Below, piece by piece: positions 1-4,544 of a stretch of DNA of 5,483 bases. Numbering within the stretch: the first letter of the stretch is position 1; each line of letters starts with the position of its first letter. Under the pieces are notes generated by a model that did no database searches, was not told the DNA's origin, and was given only the letters and a program-made list of their open reading frames with translations. This DNA comes from Planctomycetota bacterium. Its GTDB lineage: Bacteria; Planctomycetota; Phycisphaerae; WQYP01. A program made the translations under genes and the position numbers. Location of the stretch: assembly GCA_021828925.1 (NCBI GenBank), contig JAJZCT010000267.1, positions 1 to 5,483 of the forward strand, read 5' to 3'.

Positions 1-121
1 GGGACGGGATGGACCGCCCCGGCGCGCACGGGGTAAACTCTCCAAGCGGACTGCGCGGATATGGGAGACACATCTCCGCACGCCGGGAAGCAATGACCAG
101 TGAGCAATGATCAATGACCAA
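1..121. other. Left flank, no assignable gene
   Basis: No complete reading frame is present. All three plus-strand frames close before base 122, at about 34-36, 104-106 and 108-110. Any of them could be the 3' end of a gene starting outside the window, but the visible residues are too few to recognise. An imperfect hairpin spans 55-79: arms 55-63 and 71-79 with one mismatch and a 7-nt loop. No T-run follows it, so it is not a convincing terminator. Confidence 0.4.
91..120 (+). repeat. Short CAATGACCA-type direct repeats
   Basis: Three near-identical 9-mers, CAATGACCA at 91-99, CAATGATCA at 105-113 and CAATGACCA at 112-120, lie immediately left of the insertion sequence. The right flank continues with related TGAGTGA text at 1621-1627, so the element seems to have landed in or at the edge of a small low-complexity repeat patch. 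Function is unknown. Confidence 0.55.
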
Positions 122-124
122 TAA
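122..124. repeat. Left target-site duplication (TAA)
   Basis: TAA directly precedes the TGT terminus of the left inverted repeat and matches TAA at 1618-1620. Three to four bp duplications are usual for IS3-family elements. A 3-bp match can arise by chance, but here both inverted-repeat ends abut it exactly. Confidence 0.75.
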
Positions 125-150
125 TGTCTCGTCCTGATATAGGTTGTCAC
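125..150 (+). repeat. IS left terminal inverted repeat (IRL)
   Basis: Starts TGTCTCGTCCTGAT and ends GTTGTCAC. Against the reverse complement of 1591-1617 the tract GTCCTGAT and the terminal GTTGTCAC are shared, with a few mismatches and one single-base gap in the middle. It also carries the -10-like element noted at 135-143. Confidence 0.9.
135..143 (+). promoter_or_regulatory. Extended -10-like element inside IRL (transposase promoter)
   Basis: TGATATAGG fits the extended -10 pattern TGnTATAnn and lies 38 nt upstream of the orfA start. In the linear insertion its partner would be a weak -35 in the flanking repeat, for example ATGACC at 114-119 with an 18-nt spacer. In a circularised element the abutted right end would supply TTGACA (1612-1617). 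With a 3-nt junction the spacer is 16 nt, with a 4-nt junction 17 nt. The motif is visible; activity is inferred. Confidence 0.5.
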
Positions 151-181
151 TTTTGGCAATGGAAATATCAGGAGTTAAGAT

Positions 182-562
182 ATGCGAATACGGGTTATAA
201 AGCGGTATAGTGAGTGCTTCAAGCGGCAGGTGGTCGAAGAGTTGGAGAATGGTCGATTCGAGTCGATTACCCAGGCGCGGTTGCACCACGGGATTCCCGG
301 CGCGACAACGGTGCAGAAATGGATCAATAAATACGGTAAGAATCATTTACAAGCAAAGGTGGTGCGTGTGGAAAAGCCAGATGAACAAGATCAGATACGG
401 GAGTACAAAAAGCGCGTAGCTCAGTTGGAGCAGGCGTTGGGGAAAACGCAGGCGGAGAACGTGTTGAACGCGGCATTTTTGAAGCTGGCCTGCGAGCAGT
501 TGGGTCAGGATGTGGAGGACTTTAAAAAAAAGTCCGATGGGAAGCGGTCCACATCGGCGTAG
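182..562 (+). CDS. IS3-family transposase OrfA (helix-turn-helix / leucine zipper)
   Basis: A 126-residue basic DNA-binding protein. Family knowledge: OrfA, and the same segment in the OrfAB fusion, recognises the terminal inverted repeats and regulates transposition. Residues about 8-52 form the helix-turn-helix region, with a Trp47 (VQKWINKYG) typical of IS3 OrfA proteins. Residues about 68-108 (from IREYKKRVAQLEQAL to LKLACEQLG) are a heptad-like leucine-zipper segment for oligomerisation. The start is set by AGGAG at 170-174, seven bases before ATG. The frame ends at TAG 560-562, shortly after the slippery A-run at 524-531, where a fraction of ribosomes should shift into the orfB frame. 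Length is normal for the family and no damage is visible. Confidence 0.93.
   Translation: MRIRVIKRYSECFKRQVVEELENGRFESITQARLHHGIPGATTVQKWINKYGKNHLQAKVVRVEKPDEQDQIREYKKRVAQLEQALGKTQAENVLNAAFLKLACEQLGQDVEDFKKKSDGKRSTSA
526..532 (+). promoter_or_regulatory. Programmed -1 frameshift site A_AAA_AAG
   Basis: Eight A residues followed by G (524-532) contain the canonical IS3 heptamer in the right phase, since the orfA codons are AAA-AAA-AAG from 524. The orfB frame has a stop (TAA) at 523-525 and is open from 526, so the slip site sits at the very start of the overlap. A 6-bp hairpin (534-539 with 552-557) follows at once and may stimulate shifting, although a 1-nt spacer is shorter than usual. The product would be an OrfAB fusion of 425 residues covering 182-1458. 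Confidence 0.88.
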
Positions 563-600
563 AGCAGCAACCGCGTGGGGTCAAGTCGCTGTGCGGCTTA

Positions 601-1458
601 GTGGGCATGACGCGGCAGAATTATTACAAATCCCGGCTGGTTCGGGAACGTTTGACGGTGGATGAGGCCTTGATTTTGGAATTGGTGCGGAAAGAGCGTC
701 AGCGCATGCCGCGTCTGGGGTGCCGGAAGCTGCTGCACCGGATCGTACCGGAACTGGAAGGGGCGGGTGTGGTGATAGGCCGGGATAGAGTATTTAGCTT
801 GTTAAGGCGGAATAATATGCTCATAGAACGCCCGAAGCGTGGATCCCGCACGACGTACAGCAGGCATGGATTTGCGGTATATCCCAACATTATCCGTGAT
901 ATGTCGATTACAGGTCCCCATCAGGTTCTGGTCAGCGATATAACGTATATCCGGACGGATGAGGGATTTATGTATCTGAGCCTGGTGATGGATGCCTACA
1001 GCCGCAAAATTGTAGGCTTTGACTGTTCGGACAGCCTGGAGATGGAAGGCGCGATGCGGGCTGGATCGCAGGCGATCGAGCAATTGCCATCGGATGCGTA
1101 TGCGATCCATCACTCGGATCGCGGCAGCCAGTACTGCTGTGAGGCGTACATAAGGCAGTTACAGGCGGCTGGTATGGGGATAAGCATGACGGAGGAGAAC
1201 CACTGTTATGAGAATGGCCAGGCGGAACGATTAAACGGGGTACTCAAGCAGGAATTGGGCCTTGGCGAAAGCATTCCGAAGAAGGCGATGGTGCAGGCAT
1301 TGGTGCAACAGGCGGTTCTGATTTACAACCAAAGTCGCCCACACGGGAGCCTGAGTATGCGAGTACCGTCGGCGGTGCATAGGGATGGGATAATACCGCG
1401 GCATCCGAGCCGGGAACCCGTAGGCTGGGAAGCGAGAGCCCGCGTCCTGGAGGGGTGA
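601..1458 (+). CDS. IS3-family transposase OrfB (DDE catalytic domain)
   Basis: The catalytic half of the transposase, 285 residues from a GTG at 601; the frame is open from 526. An N-terminal HTH_21-like segment occupies about residues 20-80. The RNase H-fold (rve) core follows with D113 (LVSDITYI), D173 (HHSDRGSQY) and E209 (NGQAERLNG); D173 and E209 are separated by 35 residues, the DD(35)E spacing of the family. The C-terminal YNQSRPHGSL motif is also typical. No convincing Shine-Dalgarno sequence precedes 601 or the ATG at 607. This favours synthesis mainly as the OrfAB fusion by -1 frameshifting at 526-532, with any free OrfB minor. No internal stop or missing catalytic residue is seen, so the enzyme is predicted to be competent. 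Confidence 0.95.
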   Translation: MGMTRQNYYKSRLVRERLTVDEALILELVRKERQRMPRLGCRKLLHRIVPELEGAGVVIGRDRVFSLLRRNNMLIERPKRGSRTTYSRHGFAVYPNIIRDMSITGPHQVLVSDITYIRTDEGFMYLSLVMDAYSRKIVGFDCSDSLEMEGAMRAGSQAIEQLPSDAYAIHHSDRGSQYCCEAYIRQLQAAGMGISMTEENHCYENGQAERLNGVLKQELGLGESIPKKAMVQALVQQAVLIYNQSRPHGSLSMRVPSAVHRDGIIPRHPSREPVGWEARARVLEG

Positions 1459-1470
1459 TGGGCGTCGCGT

Positions 1471-1544
1471 CGCGTGGGGGGCCTGCTCCGCTTCGGTCAG
1501 GCTCGCTGCGCTCGCCCTCCCTTCGCTGCGCAGGCCCCCACGCG
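1471..1544 (+). repeat. Large GC-rich palindrome in the IS 3' region
   Basis: Arms 1471-1486 and 1530-1544 pair over 15 bp, with one extra G bulged in the left arm's G-run. The 43-nt loop is rich in GCTCGCTGCGCTCGC-like text. It lies between the orfB stop and the right inverted repeat. There is no following T-run, so a simple intrinsic terminator is unlikely. It may protect the 3' end of the transposase mRNA, block read-through transcription, or be an inserted REP-like palindrome. Confidence 0.7.
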
Positions 1545-1590
1545 AACCCCCAATGGAAGCTAAACTTGGATGTGAATAAGGAACAATAAT

Positions 1591-1617
1591 GTGACAACTT
1601 TAGATCAGGACTTGACA
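1591..1617 (-). repeat. IS right terminal inverted repeat (IRR)
   Basis: Reading inward on the minus strand it begins TGTCAAGTCCTGATC and ends GTTGTCAC, matching IRL at 125-150. Its outermost six bases on the plus strand are TTGACA (1612-1617), a perfect -35 hexamer directed outward. No good -10 is found 16-18 bases beyond it in the flank, so an outward hybrid promoter toward the prohead protease gene is not supported at this site. Confidence 0.9.
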
Positions 1618-1790
1618 TAATGAGTGACGGATGTGCATGGCTTCCCTGTGCGGCGGGTATATGCGATGCCGAGCTGGGTTGGAGCTGGATTGGAGAATGG
1701 ATTTGGCTGATGGTGCCGGTAACGGCAGAGTTAGAAAACCAGGGGTCAGGACCATAAAGAACTTGCGGAATCTGTCACAGGCATCACAAC

Positions 1791-1820
1791 ATTCATGGTG
1801 AAATCGTTTCACCGGTGAAT
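1791..1820 (+). promoter_or_regulatory. Double TTCA-TGAA inverted repeat / leader hairpin
   Basis: TTCACCGGTGAA at 1808-1819 is a perfect 12-bp palindrome. TTCATGGTGAA at 1792-1802 is a second, near-palindromic copy 16 bp upstream. The two also pair with each other as a hairpin: GGTGAAA with TTTCACC around loop TCG, plus flanking ATTCA/TGAAT. It ends 23 bases before the Shine-Dalgarno sequence of the prohead protease gene. The pattern suits either a tandem operator or an mRNA leader hairpin; no T-run follows. The rest of 1621-1790 shows no gene and no clear promoter. Confidence 0.45.
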
Positions 1821-1853
1821 CATAAATAAAAAAGCGAAAATCAGGAGTTCGCC

Positions 1854-2648
1854 ATGTCGATATTGCGAAAAGCATTTGAAGGACAACTCATTGAAGTGCA
1901 AGCAGGCCGACGGGAGATTGTGGCGTGCATTTCCACACCCGCCGTGGATCGCGACGGCGATGTGGTTTTACCGGAAGGATTGCTGCGAAAAAATTATGCC
2001 GGCTTGACGGTGTTTTATAACCATGACACCGCGCTGCCGTTGGGTGCGGCACAATGGGTGAAAAAAAGCGGTGAGCGGATATTGGCGAAATACCGGTGCA
2101 CGGATAAAACGCAATTCGGCCGCGATATGTTCGCGCTGGCCCAGGATGGCGTGTTAAACAGTTACAGCGTGGGTTTTCTGCCGGGTGAATATTCCAATCC
2201 CACCGCCGAAGAAATCGTCCGTCGGCCGGAACTGAAAAAAGCCCGGCGCATTTATCGCCAATGGGAACTGCTGGAATTCAGCCTGGTGGGAATCCCGGCC
2301 AATCCGGAGGCTACCATGCTGGCCATCAGCAAGAAGGTGGCACCGGAAACGTGGGCGATTCTGCAACGGGCAACAAACTGCGATCAACGGACAGCCTGCG
2401 GCAATGCGGCAGCCAATGATGACGTTAGGAACTCGATTACCAGCGAGGATTCACAGGAAGTGTCAACTACGAGCCCGGTGCCCGCACGGGCCGCCGATAC
2501 GGGCATATCTTTTCGTAACCCGCCAAAATCCATTCGCCGGCTCAGCCGCGGAGAAATCGGGTGGCTGATCGCACAACAATTGCGGGCTGTGGATACAGAG
2601 GCCATTGTACAATCCGCGTTTGACCGCCACGCGGGAATTCTGCGGTAG
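1854..2648 (+). CDS. HK97-family phage prohead protease (orphan)
   Basis: A 264-residue protein resembling the caudoviral prohead serine protease (peptidase U35), which cleaves scaffold and capsid precursor inside the phage prohead. Family landmarks appear in order: STPAVDRDGDVVLPEG at 27-42, YNHD with the likely catalytic His57, LPLG at 61-64, NSYSVGF with the likely nucleophile Ser105, and ELLEFSLVGIPANPEA at 138-153 with an acidic residue (Glu141) that may complete the site. Residues about 160-225 are low-complexity linker. About 226-264 are a helical, charged C-terminus not needed for the core fold, possibly a scaffold-like segment. The start is supported by AGGAG at 1843-1847, six bases before ATG. 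No portal, capsid or terminase gene is present next to it: the IS lies upstream and the convergent HEPN pair downstream, 32 bp away. A prophage remnant or a domesticated gene is likely. Confidence 0.85.
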   Translation: MSILRKAFEGQLIEVQAGRREIVACISTPAVDRDGDVVLPEGLLRKNYAGLTVFYNHDTALPLGAAQWVKKSGERILAKYRCTDKTQFGRDMFALAQDGVLNSYSVGFLPGEYSNPTAEEIVRRPELKKARRIYRQWELLEFSLVGIPANPEATMLAISKKVAPETWAILQRATNCDQRTACGNAAANDDVRNSITSEDSQEVSTTSPVPARAADTGISFRNPPKSIRRLSRGEIGWLIAQQLRAVDTEAIVQSAFDRHAGILR

Positions 2649-2680
2649 CAAGTATGCCACGAATCGTTTCATAGTCCCAT

Positions 2681-3211
2681 TCAGGAGGGCGGGAATAAAG
2701 CCTGAGCAAGATTATTGCAAATGTCCCGCACGACAATCCTGTTATATCCCGGTTGGAACTTAGGGACCCAATACCGCCCGTGCGCCAACCAATCCCGTAC
2801 TTTCAGCGCAGCATTGAAGTCGTTTATTGAGACTTTGCTTCCCTGATAGTGTTCGCTCCAGCCAGCGAGGATATCCTCTTTCAGCCGGATTCGGTGATGC
2901 CGACGCTTTGCCACGCTCCGGAACTGCCTTGAAAGCGCATCTTTCCTCTTTTCCCGGACGCGATTCTGAAAATCCATTCGCAGGTGCGCCTCGACAGTCG
3001 AAAGCAAATCAAGCATCGCCATTTGGTCGATCCGGAGGAACAAAGCGTCAACCTCACCGGGAGTCATGCCAAAAAAAATGGCATCAGCTTGAGGGCATTG
3101 CGCCGCCCTTTCCTGACGTAATTGGCTGTTAATGGCGAGATGAATCTTCTCGTGAAGTTGGGAAACATCGGCAATCGTCAAAATTCGGTTTTGGCCAAAC
3201 AATCCGTTCAT
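2681..3211 (-). CDS. HEPN-motif protein, candidate ribonuclease toxin
   Basis: A 176-residue, basic, mostly helical protein. Near the C-terminus, LKVRDWLAHGRYW contains R139 and H144 in the Rx4H arrangement that defines HEPN domains, where many members are metal-independent RNases acting as dimers. A preceding helix with conserved-looking E74 (STVEAHLRMDF) and a strongly basic stretch at 85-112 would suit RNA binding. No signal peptide or membrane segment is seen. The ATG overlaps the stop of the upstream gene by 4 bases (ATGA, 3211-3208), and only a distant AAGGA-like Shine-Dalgarno lies ahead, so translation is probably coupled to that gene. The 3' end converges on the prohead protease gene with no visible terminator. 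A toxin or phage-defence role is inferred from the fold and the gene pairing; I cannot assign a named HEPN subfamily. Confidence 0.75.
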   Translation of the reverse strand: MNGLFGQNRILTIADVSQLHEKIHLAINSQLRQERAAQCPQADAIFFGMTPGEVDALFLRIDQMAMLDLLSTVEAHLRMDFQNRVREKRKDALSRQFRSVAKRRHHRIRLKEDILAGWSEHYQGSKVSINDFNAALKVRDWLAHGRYWVPKFQPGYNRIVVRDICNNLAQALFPPS

Positions 3212-3657
3212 GCCCGCATGACATCCTTAACGGCCTCAAGCAACGATTGCTCACTCAAGGGTACAAGTCGCAGCGTTGGTGTGCGGGAAGCCACGATGGA
3301 CCATCGGCCGGGATTCAGTACAAGCGTGACAACTGCGCGTTCGCCTTCCAGATCCACACGCCCCTGCGCACCGACAATCAGACGACCTTTCGGTGAGAAC
3401 ACGGCGCTCTCGTCGCCCACATTGATTATTAAATCATCGACGCTGTACTCGCCCAGCGACTCTTCAAACATTGTCTTGGGTCTTCGGCTGACTGTGACAA
3501 CCTTATCCTTGATCAGCCGCGCCAGGTATTTCGTCTCGATTTCAATGTAAAGATCCCTTACCGCATTGAGCCACCGCTGGCGAAGTTTTGCGGAACTTAC
3601 CGAGCGCGACCGTTGGGCTTTTTTCCTGAAAAATTTTTCGAGTTGCTGCGTTGTCAT
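3208..3657 (-). CDS. Unrecognised partner protein of the HEPN gene
   Basis: A 149-residue protein I do not recognise. Residues 1-60 are helical and very basic, with several Lys/Arg clusters such as FFRKKAQRSR. Residues about 68-130 look beta-rich, with alternating hydrophobics (DDLIINVGD, KGRLIVGAQGRVDL, AVVTLVLNPGRWSIV). Residues 135-148 form an amphipathic helix. The start at 3657 is chosen because a GGAG (3667-3664) sits six bases upstream on the minus strand. The same frame stays open upstream to 4221, but that extension looks non-protein-like. As first gene of a two-gene unit ending in ATGA overlap with the HEPN gene, it is a reasonable candidate antitoxin or complex subunit. The basic N-terminus could bind nucleic acid and autoregulate. 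These roles are inference only. Confidence 0.75.
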   Translation of the reverse strand: MTTQQLEKFFRKKAQRSRSVSSAKLRQRWLNAVRDLYIEIETKYLARLIKDKVVTVSRRPKTMFEESLGEYSVDDLIINVGDESAVFSPKGRLIVGAQGRVDLEGERAVVTLVLNPGRWSIVASRTPTLRLVPLSEQSLLEAVKDVMRA

Positions 3658-3694
3658 ACAATTCTCCGGGAACCGGACCAGCCGATCCTTATAT

Positions 3695-3723
3695 ATCCTA
3701 TGGTAGTCATGGGACCGCGACAA
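3695..3723 (-). promoter_or_regulatory. Candidate sigma-70 type promoter for the HEPN pair
   Basis: On the minus strand, TTGTCG (3723-3718) and TAGGAT (3700-3695) are separated by exactly 17 bases, each matching four of six consensus positions. Initiation near 3688 would give a leader of about 30 nt containing the GGAG at 3667-3664. An inverted repeat (3755-3761 with 3766-3772, 7 bp, 4-nt loop) lies just upstream of the -35. Both hexamers are imperfect, so this remains a candidate. Confidence 0.4.
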
Positions 3724-4060
3724 GTCCGATTGAAACGTATAACGGCAGGCCTTTGGTGGCACTGCTGCCACCGCACCTTCAGCAATTGCATTTCGATCTG
3801 GATTGGTCCGCGGGAACCTGCGAAAAGGTGAAGCGGGGCCTGCGACGTTTGGGGACCGTCCGAGACGTTCGGAGGGTTGCCGCCTGATTCCATGTGACGA
3901 AGTCATCGGAGTCTGGAAAGCAGCCTTAAGCCCCTCTTGCCGACAACCCTCGCAGGAAGCAAGTGGCTGCCGGATTTTAGCGTTCCTCCTGCGTAAAAGC
4001 CTATTTGAAAAGGCCGATGCGGGTTCATTGGCTTGGCAAATGGACGGATGCAAGGACGCA

Positions 4061-4094
4061 GATCCGAAGCATATTCCGGAATATGTTGAGGATC
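4061..4094. repeat. 34-bp imperfect palindrome with perfect 16-bp core
   Basis: CATATTCCGGAATATG at 4070-4085 is identical to its own reverse complement. It is flanked by GATCC (4061-4065) and GGATC (4090-4094), which are also mutually inverted, with four poorly paired bases between on each side. It is isolated within the gene-poor spacer. It could be a binding site for a dimeric protein, part of an interspersed repeat, or a mobile-element relic. Confidence 0.6.
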
Positions 4095-4411
4095 GAATAC
4101 GCCGCAGACGGCCGTTTGCCGCCCCAACGCTCCCGGCGGAGTTTCCAAACAGGCTCAGAGAGAAATCCGCGTTCGTAACATCATACAATCCATCGTGTTT
4201 GATACAGATATGTACATACAATTAAAATGGAATCACGGAAGCAACTACCGGCCCAAGGCAGTACGAACCCTGCCGGCAGCTTGCTTGCTGCTGTCATTTT
4301 GTCGTCGGCACTTCGCTTCCGCGCAATAAAATATTGGAATTTTTGGGGGGCGTGGGCAACCTTTGTTGCGGCAATCGGGGGGCGTTGTGCGGCGCCACAC
4401 CCGGCAGAACA

Positions 4412-4431
4412 CCGGCACATGAATGTGCCGG
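4412..4431. repeat. Hairpin, 8-bp stem and TGAA loop
   Basis: CCGGCACA (4412-4419) pairs perfectly with TGTGCCGG (4424-4431) around TGAA. It lies about 115 bp downstream of the glycosidase stop on that gene's transcript. No U-run follows on either strand, so it is REP-like or mRNA-stabilising rather than a standard terminator. Confidence 0.55.
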
Positions 4432-4462
4432 CTAACATGACTCTCTAACCGCGTTGCGTTTG

Positions 4463-4496
4463 CCACCGGTGGATCTGCCCCCGGCACCGCGGGGGC
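4463..4496. repeat. Adjacent palindrome and GC hairpin
   Basis: CCACCGGTGG at 4463-4472 is a perfect 10-bp palindrome. It is followed by a hairpin with arms GCCCCCG (4477-4483) and CGGGGGC (4490-4496) and a 6-nt loop. On the minus strand the GC hairpin begins about 48 bases after the glycosidase stop, a sensible position for a 3' end structure, but it lacks a U-tract. Confidence 0.5.
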
Positions 4497-4544
4497 GCGA
4501 TGGATTGGCAGCGATCGCCGAATCTTAAACAATACGCACGCACA

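Larger units (their letters stand above)
125..1617 (+). mobile_element. Complete IS3-family insertion sequence (1493 bp)
   Basis: The left end (125-150) and right end (1617-1591 on the minus strand) form imperfect terminal inverted repeats of about 26-27 bp, with about 22 matches if one gap is allowed. They start TGT and end ACA, as in the IS3 family. A TAA triplet flanks the element directly at 122-124 and 1618-1620, consistent with a 3-bp target duplication. Inside are orfA and orfB in -1 register with a slippery heptamer, and a DDE transposase. The length is within the family's usual 1.2-1.6 kb. All key parts are undamaged, so this copy looks potentially active and recently inserted. Family knowledge: IS3 elements move by copy-out/paste-in through a circular intermediate. 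The subgroup cannot be settled by eye. Confidence 0.95.
3724..4544. other. Long gene-poor spacer with palindromes
   Basis: About 820 bp between the HEPN-pair promoter and the glycosidase stop. Several frames stay open for 70-190 codons on both strands (minus 4221 into 3657, plus 3803-4225, plus 3630-3887). None has a ribosome binding site or recognisable motifs, and their residue make-up is dominated by Arg, Ser and Pro. Palindromes are frequent: 3755-3772, 4061-4094, 4412-4431, 4463-4472 and 4477-4496. The stretch could be a decayed gene, an interspersed repeat or plain regulatory spacer. No tRNA, rRNA or CRISPR is seen. Confidence 0.5.

Noticed and set aside
1244..1618. Minus-strand frame of 124 codons through the IS right end
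   Set aside because: It is a shadow of orfB and the GC-rich palindrome, with no ribosome binding site and no motif.
1612..1640. Outward hybrid promoter from the IS into the prohead protease region
   Set aside because: The -35 TTGACA is perfect, but the bases 16-18 nt downstream (around GCATGG, 1635-1640) do not resemble a -10.
3122..3550. Plus-strand frame of 142 codons across the HEPN pair
   Set aside because: It lies antisense to both minus-strand genes, whose overlap, Shine-Dalgarno sequence and motifs make them the real ones. The translation is Ser/Arg/Thr-rich without a fold signature.
3903..4148. Minus-strand frame of 81 codons
   Set aside because: No ribosome binding site or recognised domain. 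Its coding-like run around the palindrome is mirrored on the other strand because the DNA there is self-complementary.
3803..4225. Plus-strand frame of 140 codons
   Set aside because: It begins at an unsupported TTG, lacks a ribosome binding site and any motif, and overlaps several other open frames. It is noted only as part of the unexplained spacer.
4199..4228. Plus-strand promoter-like TTGATA, 18-nt spacer, TAAAAT
   Set aside because: Both hexamers match well, but no supported plus-strand gene follows before the convergent glycosidase. It lies in a locally AT-rich patch where such matches arise easily.
4227..4448. Plus-strand frame of 73 codons with a hydrophobic middle
   Set aside because: No Shine-Dalgarno sequence, the ATG lies inside the only nearby -10-like motif, and the frame runs through the hairpin at 4412-4431. 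It looks like chance.
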